Origin: Fragilariopsis cylindrus CCMP1102
Taxonomy: Eukaryota; Bacillariophyta; Bacillariophyceae; Bacillariales; Bacillariaceae
DNA length: 64,000 nt
Assembly (NCBI GenBank): GCA_900095095.1
Contig: FMBT01000344.1
Span: 62,001-126,000, forward strand
Reading direction: 5' to 3'
Shown here: positions 34,370 through 45,768 of the stretch, in pieces
Layout: each line of letters starts with the position of its first letter
Numbering within the stretch: the stretch's first letter is position 1
Translations under genes and position numbers: made by a program
The notes under the pieces: model-generated
Told to the model about the DNA's origin: nothing
Databases searched by the model: none
Seen by the model: only the letters and a program-made list of their open reading frames with translations

Positions 34370-34924
34370 TGTTCACTGTTGGTGCTATTGTTATTGTTAC
34401 ATTTGTCCACGATAGAAGAAGACGACAGGGGATCGTAATGTGGAAAAGCTACTCGATACAAGTCAAGGGCTGCTTGATATCCAACCTGAGACGTATCTCC
34501 ACCTTTGTTATTTCCTAACCAACCATGGTCATCCATCCCACACAACGGAAAGTGGTACATTCGCCCACAATCGCTTTTGTTTAGCACTACTTAGGACATT
34601 GTCTATTGCATCAATTCGTCGTTCTAGACTATCAACATTCAAGTCTTCGTAATGGAAGTTTCCAAGATGAAAATAGAAGAGCGAAGAAGGTTTTGTTTCA
34701 ATTGTCGTATTTGCACTTTCTGCTGCAGCTACTGTACTGATGCTGCTGTTGACTGAAGAATCTCTTGCTCTACAATCTGCGTATTTTGGTACAGTACAGT
34801 ACGAAGTACGTCCGAACCTGTCCCATTTTATTAATGATACTGGTAATGTTCCTGTTAATAAATTTTCACATAAATTTAATAATTGTAATTGTTTTAAATT
34901 AGTACTATTGTAGAAGCATGAATA
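33211..34924 (-). CDS. PhoD-like metallophosphatase with C-terminal membrane helices
   Basis: Pieces in different frames form one PhoD/alkaline phosphatase D-like protein. In order: FHLGNFHYEDLN (metal-site region), VWDDHGWLGNN (the usual WDDHD motif, here with Gly), a Thr/Asn-rich insertion with a GTA/TAC-type triplet run near 34339-34368, GVYQAFTIRNG, and REWLFKELE...FVIWMSTRPWIATAK, which matches the late PhoD core. The C-terminus has two hydrophobic helices (FVVGCICIDLICLLG; TIVICVLQITTVVLYLTAW). These enzymes release phosphate from esters at the cell surface. Several -1 breaks occur (for example near 33475, 34150-34220 and 34530). The 5' end is unknown; the frame is open only to 34924, so upstream exons are likely. 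Confidence 0.6.
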
Positions 34925-35243
34925 TTACATTATTAAATAATGTTCAATGTGGATTCTGATGAGTCGAGTGGGTCGAGTGGGTCGAGTGAGTGAGTCGCAT
35001 TTCAATTGCCAGAATCATCCGTAAATAAAACAGCTGCATGCAGAAACCAAAATCGACGTGTGATGATAATGGTGAAGGAGGGAAGCAGATATGAAAATTC
35101 CAATGTGGGAGGGATCATGTTCGACCCAAATACCGGTAAAAGTGTAAAAAGTACAAACAACAAACAACAAAGAAGTACTGTTACCGTAACTGCTAACCAA
35201 CCCTGTCGACAAAGCTTGTACCATAACAATAGAATAATTAGAG
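34925..35243. other. Divergent intergenic region (PhoD-like / PDHB)
   Basis: Short spacer that may hold the missing first exon of the PhoD-like gene and the pyruvate dehydrogenase promoter. GTCGAGTGG is repeated in tandem near 34964-34985. Confidence 0.4.
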
Positions 35244-36642
35244 ATGTTTTCTTCTTCAATGAGTAGAGTGGCCCTTCGAGGCCAAGCTAGTCAAGTCCTT
35301 GTAAGTAGAAGAAAGAGATTTTTTTTTGGTCGTGTCATCGTGATCCCTTTCACAACATAATGGCGTTCTCGCAGTTTATTACAACTTCTTTCGATATCGA
35401 TACTGTACCACTTTTTCTCATACATTCGCTCCTTTTCCATCTATGGTGTGACGTGACGTTTCTTTTTTCACTTCAATCCCCATAAATGCATGTGGTAAAA
35501 TACACAACAATCGCATACATTATATTATTAAATGCATGATAATGGTATGCATTATATATTATATATTATTATAAAATCGACATATTATTATTTATCTATA
35601 GTCTCGAGGCAAGAATGCCTTCGTTCGTGGGTTTGCAACAAAAGAGATGACAGTACGTGAAGCAATTTGTGAGGGACTTGACGAAGAAATGGAACGCGAT
35701 GAGGCTGTTTATATTATTGGAGAAGAAGTTGCTCAGTATCAGGGTGCGTACAAGGTAACGAAAGGTTTGTATCAAAAATATGGTGAAAAACGTGTCATCG
35801 ATACACCCATCACCGAAGCAGGATTTACAGGTTTGGCAGTCGGATCTGCCTTTCATGATCTGAGACCGGTTGTAGAATTTATGACTATCAATTTTAGTAT
35901 GCAAGCGATTGATCATATCGTGAATAGTGCCGCAAAACAATTCTATATGAGTGGAGGAGAATTAGCCTGTCCTATCGTCTTTCGTGGTCCTAATGGGTAC
36001 AGTGCTGGAACCGCCGCACAGCATTCACAATGTTTCGCTGCTTGGTTTGGAGCAATCCCCGGTCTGAAGGTTGTCGCCCCTTATTCCAGTGAAGATGCTA
36101 AGGGTCTTATCAAGGCAGCCATTCGTGACCCGAACCCTGTCATGGTATTGGAACATGAACTTATGTACGGTGTTTCATTCCCGATGTCAGATGAAGCGCA
36201 ATCGAAAGACTGGGTCGTTGAGATTGGTAAAGCAAAAATCGAACGAGAGGGATCGGATGTTACCATCATCACCTTCAGTAAGGAGGTTGGTAAAGCGTTG
36301 GAAGCTGCCGAGATCATGGCAGCCAAGGGAGTTTCCTGTGAAGTTATTAATCTATTAAGTATCCGTCCTATCGATCGTGAAGCAATTTTTAAATCGGTTA
36401 AGAAAACAGGACGTTGTGTAACGTTGGAACAAGGATTTCCACAACACGGTGTTGGAGCTGAAATTGCAGCTATGATTATGGAATCTGATACCTTCAATTA
36501 CTTAGATGCGCCCATGGAACGTGTATGTGGTGCTGATATTCCTACCCCATATGCAACTGAACTAGAAATAGCGGTATTTCCTCATGTTGATGATGTCATC
36601 GCTGCTATTGAACGAACAACATTCCGCACAATTGCGGCCTAA
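35244..36642 (+). CDS. PDHB: Pyruvate dehydrogenase E1 beta subunit, mitochondrial
   Basis: Exon 1 (35244-35300) encodes the start of a mitochondrial presequence, [19 protein letters not shown]. The intron 35301-35601 (301 nt, GTAAGT...CTATAG) is phase 0. Exon 2 continues [21 protein letters not shown]. The body is a full E1 beta subunit: [18 protein letters not shown] (thiamine diphosphate glutamate region), [30 protein letters not shown], and the C-terminal transketolase domain ending [13 protein letters not shown]. With E1 alpha it decarboxylates pyruvate to feed acetyl-CoA into the TCA cycle. The FATKEM junction suggests mitochondrial rather than plastid targeting. The frame is intact. 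Confidence 0.95.
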
Positions 36643-37476
36643 AAAAATAATTGATTGATTACATTATCATTATTTGAAATCTTCGGAAAACACCACGTAA
36701 TTCTTTATTATTTCTCTTTTTATTTTTTGATGACAAAAAATTGTCTGCTAGTTATGTGGTGTTAATTATGCAATCAAAAAATGTTCTATCTTTCTACAGT
36801 CTTTTTTAGATGATTGCTTAAGTTTTGGTTCAGGATCAAACTATAATAAAATCTGACTTTACGTAGGCTGAGCGACGCGAAGGACGCATCTATTAGCGTA
36901 TTGAATAGTGAAATCATAAGTGGGTTCAGTTTTTGTACACAATAAATACACATCGTGTAGTCAATGATTATTGAGGGAAATAATTTGAACACGCAATCCC
37001 CATCCAAAACCATACCATTATCATGCATATGAGGTAGTTCTTTCTTTTGCTCCATAGAAAATCAATGAAATAGTGTTCGTATTCGTGATACTAGCTAGCA
37101 GTATGTGTGTTTTGAGGATGGATTATTGCTTTCTTGGGAATCACTACACGATTTCAATTTTTGACGTTCATTCAAAAACATATCCGTTTATCTTCAAGAA
37201 ATCATGGTAAGGTATAATATGGTCCCCAAAAGGCCACCGAACGCGGCGCTGTCCAAAGCCTTATTTTGACACTTTCTGCACAATACAAAATGTAGTTGTT
37301 TTCGTGAGTGACTGCTTTGAATTTGTTCTCTCAGTTTTGCTATGGGAAGACACTATTTTCCCAAGATCTTACTACTAGTATCACGATGTAAGGTCCGTTT
37401 CATATTGATCTAGGAGGGAGAGAAAAGATAATAGTATGACGAGTTTTCGGATTGTTGGATTCGGTATCAATGGTGG
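36643..37476. other. Intergenic, left flank of retrotransposon
   Basis: No gene. The last five bases (37472-37476, GGTGG) are the left copy of the target-site duplication. Confidence 0.7.
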
Positions 37477-37650
37477 TGTGAAGAGAATTAATATATCAAG
37501 CGCACACTATTGTTGCTATGCGCGATGATGCAACGTCACTCTACTTTCACTAACTAATATATATTCATTCATCTTATAATTTACAATAATGCATGCTTAA
37601 AATACAACTTACTATCATTTTACTATTTCTTAGCCTTATTTCCCTTCGCA
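37477..37650 (+). repeat. Left LTR, 174 bp
   Basis: Starts TGTGAAGAG and ends TTCGCA (TG...CA ends). It is identical by eye to the right LTR. It contains a GCGCACACTATTG...CTATGCGCG dyad. Confidence 0.97.
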
Positions 37651-37665
37651 GGTTATGAGCCCAAC
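37651..37665 (+). other. Primer-binding site
   Basis: GGTTATGAGCCCAAC follows the LTR directly. It is complementary to an anticodon arm with a CAU anticodon and a GGG/CCC stem, as in initiator tRNA-Met. This suggests priming by a tRNA half molecule, as is known for Drosophila copia. Confidence 0.75.
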
Positions 37666-37980
37666 ACTTTAACGCTACTTCTGACAAGGGAAATAACAAA
37701 TTTACACTTTAACAACCTTTCAACCCTTAATAAAACATCAAAATATAGGCTTCGCCTCCAACAATCCAACACATAACAAACATACCATTTTACTTCGACC
37801 ATTTCTTGACACATTGACACAATTGTGTCACACCTATAACAATCAACGCTTTATAGCAACAATCAAGTACCTTTATATTAAAGATACGCACTTTAACAAC
37901 AACTTCTATTTGCTTAGGCTTCTTCTTTCTCCATTACAACACATCTTTCATAAGATATCATAAAATCCTATCCTACAACC

Positions 37981-39843
37981 ATGGCAGAAAACGATAACAA
38001 CAACAACAACAATAACGAAAATAACAACGATAACAACAGCATTAACAGCAACGACAACAACGACAACGACAACGACCGTCAAGGAGGCTTTATTAGTCAA
38101 GTACTTCATCAACTCTCAACCCCACTTCGAGTGATCCGCGAAATCAACAATCTTGAAGAACATCTTGGTCTCGATAGAACACATCTCTTTCAAGACGAAG
38201 ACGTAGACGAAGAGAACCAAGCAGATAATCAAGCAGATCTCCAAGACGTGTCATCACAACAACAACCGGAAGAAGAACATCTATCTGACGACGAGTCATA
38301 CATCATGCCTACTATTCCAACCAAATCCTACTCCTTTGGAGGCTTCAATCTTGACTTCGATGATGAAGAACCTGCTCAAAACACCGACTTCGCTGTTGGT
38401 GTTGTAATCTCAAAAGCTGATCGTCCTAGTCCAGGTACTGATGATGAAAGAAAACTCATCGATAGCCTATGCAAGAATCAATATGGCAAATACAAATTAC
38501 CTGAGACAAGTATGAAGAGCATTGAACGCTTACTCCAAAGCAGAGGTATCATGGATACAATCAACGGAACTGAAACAACCCTAAACAAATATGACATGAA
38601 GGAGACATTTACTGTTGTCTTCCCTGTCGATGAAACCCTCAAGCGTGTCAAATTGACAATGAACTTTGATAAGACTGATATCAAGCGAGTCAATCTGTTG
38701 ACAGACTTTCGGAAGGTCTCAATCGAAGAAGTAGCATTGAGCTGCTCTTGGTGGAACCTTCATGGTCACTACTATGACAATGACGAAGTCAAACATTCCC
38801 TCGGACGGGACATGAATTGGACCTACCTCCACTTCAAGAATCATGTTGACGAAGTCCTTTACAACGATATTGATAAACTCTTTCAAGAATATGAACAACA
38901 ACAAAGAGGTGGTGCTCTCTTCTTCAAATTATTAACTGATGCTGTCTTAGCATCGACAGAAGATAGTCTCGCTGCTCTCGAAACTACAATCAAGCAATAC
39001 AGCATTGCGAAAAATGCAGATGATGATATCCTAGAAGCAACTAAAGTGCTTAAGGCTGGATCAAAATCAATCCTTGCCATGCGAGATGATGGTAGTGGAA
39101 AAACTGCTTTACCAGATTCTTATGTATCTGATATCATTGCTGTTTATGCCACATCAAGTGTCGATTCATTCAATGAACAAATGAATTTCTACCAACGACA
39201 ACTTGTAATAAACAACCTTATGGCTGATTCTTCTGAGAAGAATACAATCAATACCCCAGTCTTCCTTGAACGCACATTCAAGTTTGCTAACAATATGTAC
39301 ACTAAACTATTTAACTCTGGTGCATGGCAAGCTGCTGCAAATCAAAAAGCAAAATCCACTTTCATCTTTTGGAAGAATCGTTGCTGGAACTGCAAGAAGG
39401 AAGACTGTAACGCCGGAATCTGTAAGCTTCCAATTGATGCTGAACGCATGGAAACAAACAGACTCGCATGGGCAAAAGAAAACAATAAAGATCCTAATGT
39501 TCGTCGCAAAAGAGAAGGAAAAGGAACCAATCCTGAATGGAAACCTCCTACTCCTGAAGAAAACAACAAGAGAGTAATCTATGGGAAGCCTCACACATGG
39601 AACGGTAGGTCATCTTGGATCCTTGATGAGACACCTGAATCAGGACTCGCAACTCCAGGTTCTAACATGGCTGCTGATGACTCCGGCATCCCAAACCAAA
39701 TTCAACCACCACCTGCTGATGACGCTACTGCCATCACACAAGAGACCACCATGACACAAGAAAAACAAAATGAAATCCGTCGCCTACAAGCAAATCTAAC
39801 CAACATGTCTGCTAGTCTAGCATCCATCATGAAACCTGACTGA
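37981..39843 (+). CDS. gag: Copia gag
   Basis: A 620-residue capsid/nucleocapsid protein. The first ~40 residues are almost pure Asn/Asp. A helical gag core follows. A cysteine cluster near residue 467 (CWNCKKEDCNAGIC) replaces the usual CCHC knuckle. The tail is Pro-rich and ends in a short Met/Gln-rich helix. Gag packages the element RNA in virus-like particles. The frame ends at UGA (39841-39843); the next frame continues in phase. Confidence 0.9.
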   Translation: MAENDNNNNNNNENNNDNNSINSNDNNDNDNDRQGGFISQVLHQLSTPLRVIREINNLEEHLGLDRTHLFQDEDVDEENQADNQADLQDVSSQQQPEEEHLSDDESYIMPTIPTKSYSFGGFNLDFDDEEPAQNTDFAVGVVISKADRPSPGTDDERKLIDSLCKNQYGKYKLPETSMKSIERLLQSRGIMDTINGTETTLNKYDMKETFTVVFPVDETLKRVKLTMNFDKTDIKRVNLLTDFRKVSIEEVALSCSWWNLHGHYYDNDEVKHSLGRDMNWTYLHFKNHVDEVLYNDIDKLFQEYEQQQRGGALFFKLLTDAVLASTEDSLAALETTIKQYSIAKNADDDILEATKVLKAGSKSILAMRDDGSGKTALPDSYVSDIIAVYATSSVDSFNEQMNFYQRQLVINNLMADSSEKNTINTPVFLERTFKFANNMYTKLFNSGAWQAAANQKAKSTFIFWKNRCWNCKKEDCNAGICKLPIDAERMETNRLAWAKENNKDPNVRRKREGKGTNPEWKPPTPEENNKRVIYGKPHTWNGRSSWILDETPESGLATPGSNMAADDSGIPNQIQPPPADDATAITQETTMTQEKQNEIRRLQANLTNMSASLASIMKPD

Positions 39844-42800
39844 TATACAATCGCCTATGGCGTCGATGGATGGCACTTGAATGAAACTACAAATGATGCC
39901 ACTCTATTCTGCTGCATTCGAAGCGGATATAGTGACTTCCTTCCTTTTCTTCTCCTGCATTTCCTCTGGCTTTGTACATGCCTTGACGTCATAGTCGGTT
40001 TGACTCTCCGATTTATTCTAAACTCCATCTGTTACCTAACTACCAACAGTCTCTTTTGGATTATAGATAGAATCATTTTACCAAATACTACTGTGGAAGG
40101 AATAATGGAAGTAATCTTCTGTTTGTTCGCAGTACCACTATTAATATCAAACTTACTACTGGCACTATTGCCAAACTTCACAAACTATCGCAATACAATC
40201 TTTAAAACAACAACAGGACACTGCTCCTCTGGCCGTCATGCCAGAAGAGGAAGACACTCTAATCGTCATCACGCCTATTGGTATGGATCATATCAAAACA
40301 AATATAACAAGAAAGAAGATTCCCCAAGAAAGAAGCTTCGCAAACAACGAAGCTTATTCAGTAATAAGGAGCGAGAAATTCGCCGAAAGATCGACCTACT
40401 TCAATACTTTGATCCTATTATCATACCTCCTGACACATTTGTCATTGATGATGATGTATTCTACGATGCCACCAATGACTGGCTTGAAGAAGCAGTGGTC
40501 CATTTGGATCTACCTACAACTATAACATCAACAGTTATCAACGCCGCTGTTGATTCCTTTGATGTCCTATCACATTACAAGCAACTAAATCAATTTAATC
40601 ACTTCGATAATGGCTCTCTTATAGGCATGCTGCAGTACGTACAACATCAATCTCGCCCTGATATATCCCGTGCTGTCGCTCAAGTGCACCAATACACACT
40701 TGGACCAAGACATCGTCGCCTTGACCCATCGTCACTCCATTATAAATCTATTTTGATACAAGCCCGACATCTTCAACTACAAGTCTTTCATTATGATACA
40801 ACTCTTAATAATAATTCATCTACTCCTGAAATTTATTTATCATCAAACAGTAAAGAACTACCAATAGTAATTGATACTGGTGCTAGCACTTCTATTACAC
40901 CTATTGCATCGGACTTTACTACTGACATATCCAAAGCAGATTTACAAGAATTAAAACAAGTCAACGGTACTACAGCAGTATGTGGACAAGGAACAGTGCT
41001 ATGGCCAATAGAGGATGTTACTGGTACTCGAAGATCAATAATCACAGATGCCTACTACGTCCCTGATGCTGGTATCAGACTATTCTCACCACAAGACTAT
41101 ATTCGCAACAACAAGACGGCCTCTCTTCTCTGTAACTCTGAAGGCGTCCGCTTTACCCTCAAATGTGGAACAGTACTCAAGTTTCCTTTTAACAAATCCA
41201 ACAATCTTCCATTTATGCTTACAGAAACATCTCTTAATGAACAAAACAACAACAACTCCCATCTCATTTCATCCATTAGTGGAATGTCTGCCTACAACTC
41301 TCTACTTGATCGAAGTATCTTCAACCGTGATAACTTTAACCTCAATCCAGCACAATGTGAATTAATCAGATGGCATTGTCGATGGAGCCATTGTGATCTC
41401 AATCGAGTTAGAATGATCCTTTCAAACCAAGACAACCAAAAGATTCTGCAAAAACTGGTGAGATTATACCACAAATGGTAACACCTTCTGTAACTGGAAC
41501 AACTACTAGCATTCCTTGCTGCTGTGAGGCATGCCAATATGCAAAACAGAAGAGAAAGAATCCCGAATCATCAAAAGAAACCAAGAATATTGAACTTGAA
41601 GGAGTTTTAACTGCGGGAGATCTTTACCCTGGTGACAAAGTATCATGTGATCATTACATGTCTCCTTCTAAGGGTCGACTAATGCACACTCGTGGCAAAG
41701 AATCAACATCTTTACAGTATGTTGGTGGGACAATCTTTGTTGATCATGCAACCAACTTTCTATTTAACAACCATCAAATCAATCTCTTCGCAGAAACAAC
41801 TGTTGATAGTAAACATAAATGTGAATCACTCTTTGACCAATACGGAGTTCAAATAAAACAGTATGCAGCTGACAATCACCCCTTTCGATCGAAAGCATGG
41901 GTTTCTGATTGTACTGTTCAACAACAATTGCCTACCAAACATTCTGGTGTAGGCGCACATCATCAAGTACTTGTTGAAAGACACATTCAAACCATATTTA
42001 ACTGGAGTCGTGCTAATCTCCTACACTTTGTATTGCACTGGCCTCAAGTCGCAAGAAACAGAGATGACCTCTGGCCTTTTGCAGTTGACTACTCAGTATA
42101 CATGCACAATCACCTTCCAACTCGTGATGGTCGTATTTCTCCAGTTGAATTATTTACAAATGCTTTATTCTCTAACTATAATCATCTTACTCGTGCACAC
42201 GTCTTTGGCTGCCCAGTATACGTCCTTGATCCTCGACTACAAGACTCTAAAAGCATTCCAAAATGGACAATGCGTAGTCGACGAGGCATTTACCTTGGTG
42301 TCAGTAAGCTTCACTCCTCAACAGTACATCTTGTTCTCAATCCAGAAACAGGTGACATTAGTCCTCAATATCACTGTGTGTTCGATGATACATTCAGCAC
42401 AGTATGGTCTGATGGAAACTTCGACAAAACTCTATGGAATAATCTGGTATCAACGACCGATAGTATCGACAAACACCACTCATTACAACCTGATAGAGAT
42501 GGCGTACTATCATTGCCTCCAGATTATGTACCTTTTTCATCTGATACTACACAAGATCAAGATAACAACTTTCGAACTAACAATAATAATAACATTCCAA
42601 TCAATGATAATAACAAGACAAACAATGATACTGATAATACTGATACTGTACAACCTACTCCTGCTCAAAGCGAGTCACCATCCTCACCACTACTCTCTCG
42701 TCAAATCTTTACTCCATCACCATCTACAATCAATCATCCAACAATTAATCCTCCAACTCCATTTGTACCACGCCGGTCTACTCGTTCTAACTTTGGTGAC

Positions 42801-44789
42801 GCTCCTGATAAACTCGATCCATCAAATCATTTAGCAACAAATTACATTGACAAATCAAAAACACCATCTGAACAATACTGCAATGCACTTGGTATCAAGT
42901 TACCTAGTACATCGAGAGGGAGAACAACAAGTCAAGGAGGATGCTTGAAAACATCCTACACTTCGAATACCAAACAAAATCTTCCAAAAGTTAAACGCAG
43001 TCAACTCAATTCATACTATCTTACATGTTTAAACTGGAATAAACTACTCACTGTTTGCAATACAGGAATGACAACATTAGATGCATTTAAATGTGAGATA
43101 CAAAAGAACCTCTCATATGCAAATCTTACACCTGAAAATGGGTATGGAATACAAATGCTTGAATATTTTAATCCAGCACTTCTTATTGCTATTGCTAACA
43201 AAGAAGATAACCCAACATTAAAAGAAGCAATGAATAGTCCAGATGCTGCCGGCTTTATGAAGGCCATGGAACAAGAAATTGACACGTTAATTCGCATGGA
43301 AGCCTTCATCGTTGTCAATGAACAGCCCTGGATGAACGTAGTATCATCTGTCTGGGCATTCAAAAGGAAACGATATCCTGATGGAGACTTACGAAAACTA
43401 AAAGCCAGAATATGTGCTCGTGGATTTGAACAAATAGAAGGCGTTGACTACTTCGAGACATTCGCACCTGTAGTTCAATGGATGACTGTAAGAATCATTC
43501 TTATTATGACAATACTACTTAATTTAGAAAACAAACAAATTGATTACACTGCTGCTTTTATGCAAGCTCCCATCGACCATGATGTCTATGTTGAAATGCC
43601 TAAACTGTTTCAAGTAAAAGGCAAAGTATGGAAACTAAAACGTGCTCTCTATGGTCTCAAGGATGCTCCTCGTGCCTACTTCATGCATACAAAAGGAAAA
43701 TTAGAAGAACTTGGCTTTAGACAATCTGATGCTGACCCATGTTTATTCATCTCACCTACAGTTATATGTCTCATATACGTTGATGATGCATTGTTTGTCT
43801 ACAAATCCCCTGAAGAAGTTGACATCCTAACAAAGAAAATGAAAGATCTTGGAATGCTATTCGAAGAAGAATCTGATGTAGCAGGCTACTTAGGTGTACT
43901 AATTGATAGAGATCCAGAAAATGATACTATCACACTTCGACAAAGTGGTTTAGCACAACGAATCGTTGAAGCATTACATCTAGATGATGATACACCTTCA
44001 ATCACAACACCAGCTTCTGCCTTTCTTCCTCAAGATGTGGACGGAGAGAATGCACATGAAATTTACAACTATGCCTCTGTTGCAGGTATGATGCAATATT
44101 TACAAGGACACTCTCGTCCTGACATTTCCTTTGCTGTTTCCCAAGTATCAAGATACACATTTGGACCAAAACGTTCGCATGAATTAGCAATTGAACGAAT
44201 TGGACGCTATCTCAAAGGAACTATTGACAAAGGACTTATATTAAAACCAAATCTTAAAGAAACAACATTCAAAATTGATGTATATGTTGATGCTGCTTTT
44301 GCTTCTGGCTGGGGAACTGAACTTGGATCTAACCCTGATTCAGTTAAATCCCGTACCGGATACATTGTGGAAGTCATGGGATGCTCTGTAATATGGTGCT
44401 CTAAACTACAACCTTGCATTGCTACATCAACCATGGAATCAGAATATACTGCCTTATCGATGGCACTCCGTGCTGCTATTCCACTCATGGCAGTTACTTC
44501 CTCAATAAATAAAGGACTCAACTTTACTGCAACCAAATTCTTACAATTCAAAGCAACTGTTCACGAAGATAACATGGGCGCTCTCAAGCTTGCTAATCTT
44601 GAACCTGGTCGTAATACTCCTAGATCAAAATTCTATGCACTCAAATTGCATTGGTTTCGATCATGGTTAGTACCAAAAGAAATTGAAATCATTCATTGTC
44701 CAACGAAAGATCAGAAGGCTGACTTTCTAACCAAACCCTTGACTCGAACTAGCTTTGAAGCTTGTCGGTTCCTATCAATGGGTTGGTGA
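39844..44789 (+). CDS. pol: Copia pol (protease, integrase, RT, RNase H)
   Basis: Pol follows gag in the same frame after one UGA. The N-terminal part has several hydrophobic stretches (FLPFLLLHFLWLC; VIFCLFAVPLLISNLLLALL), a basic segment, an RT-like fragment near 40615-40716, then the protease DTGAS near 40874. The integrase zinc domain is split: WHCRWSHC before, and CCCEACQ after, a -1 step (overlap 41412-41478, A-run at 41450-41454). The integrase catalytic triad in the second frame is D59, D133 and E169, spaced DX35E. RT has IDYTAAFMQAP and YVDD (near 43775), then RNase H with VDAAFASG, SRTGY and MESEY. All active-site residues are present, so the element may be active if the -1 step is an error or is programmed. 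Confidence 0.92.
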
Positions 44790-44868
44790 TCATATCACTA
44801 CTACATATTCAACTTATCACTACTTGCTTAATATACATATTTCTTTCATTTTTATGAGTTCTAGCGAA

Positions 44869-44878
44869 CTAAAGGGAG
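44869..44878 (+). other. Polypurine tract
   Basis: A purine run ending AAAGGGAG lies immediately before the right LTR. It would prime plus-strand DNA synthesis. Confidence 0.8.
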
Positions 44879-45052
44879 TGTGAAGAGAATTAATATATCA
44901 AGCGCACACTATTGTTGCTATGCGCGATGATGCAACGTCACTCTACTTTCACTAACTAATATATATTCATTCATCTTATAATTTACAATAATGCATGCTT
45001 AAAATACAACTTACTATCATTTTACTATTTCTTAGCCTTATTTCCCTTCGCA
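44879..45052 (+). repeat. Right LTR, 174 bp
   Basis: Identical by eye to the left LTR, offset 7,402 bp. It is followed by GGTGG, the right target-site copy. Confidence 0.97.
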
Positions 45053-45768
45053 GGTGGGATTAATTCGATTCATTCTGCCACACCCCGTCAATCTTAATGA
45101 CGACAGAAAATCCGACTCTATTATTTTATATAGATTCTTACATCTCTTCCATTTTAGATAGGTTTTATATCTACCTAGTTTAACATAATAGTATATGCAG
45201 TATACTATAGTGGTGAACCGTACTGTCCTAGGACCTAATACATAATAATACATAATATGTTAATATTATTTGAATTCTCGCTACCTCCTCCAAACAAACA
45301 AAATGTGAGGGATGATAGTCGCCCCGCGTTTATCATTGCAGCGCAATATTTCTGTAAATTCGCCTGAATCTCATCGTTTTTTATGCAAAAATAACGGACG
45401 AGGAGGCCGTTGCTGAGAACAGAAATAACGTCACAAACTCGAAAATACATGTAAAAAATCTCGTTGCAGTGTGTTACGAACCCACCGACATCGTTTCTTC
45501 TATCACGCTCAATCAAATAATACCTCTCCTTTATCATTCATTCTTCTATAAGTCTATTACCACCTTCAATTTATCTCGTGATCACCAATAGATCATCAAA
45601 ATTTCAGTCAAAGCAATCACCCGACTTGGATAAAAAGATATTACGATACATCTAGGATTGAGCAGTTCGTTCAGTCAATTCAATCGAAGCGTATAACGTC
45701 GTCGTTGAATTTGTAGGTATAAATAATATTGTGGGAAATCTGTAGGATCAATCTACCCGACAGTCAAC
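45053..45768. other. Intergenic, right flank of retrotransposon
   Basis: No supported gene. Two minus-strand frames (45038-45253 and 45235-45537) lack coding character, and the first overlaps the LTR end. Confidence 0.6.

Larger units (their letters stand above)
37477..45052 (+). mobile_element. Complete Ty1/copia LTR retrotransposon, 7,576 bp
   Basis: Bounded by two identical 174-bp LTRs and flanked by the 5-bp target duplication GGTGG (37472-37476 and 45053-45057). Internal order: primer-binding site, gag, protease, integrase, reverse transcriptase, RNase H, polypurine tract. Integrase before reverse transcriptase defines the copia superfamily; diatom members are known as CoDi elements. 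Identical LTRs imply a recent insertion. The element lies between genes, in the direction of the plus strand. Confidence 0.97.

Noticed and set aside
35006-35266. 86-residue plus-strand frame ahead of PDHB
   Set aside because: It overlaps the PDHB start in another frame and a hydrophobic minus-strand frame of similar length; neither is convincing.
42541-42834. Alternative frame inside pol (41971-42834)
   Set aside because: Shadow of the integrase region; the true frame carries the catalytic residues.
45038-45537. Two minus-strand frames after the retrotransposon
   Set aside because: One runs into the LTR boundary; no coding character in either.
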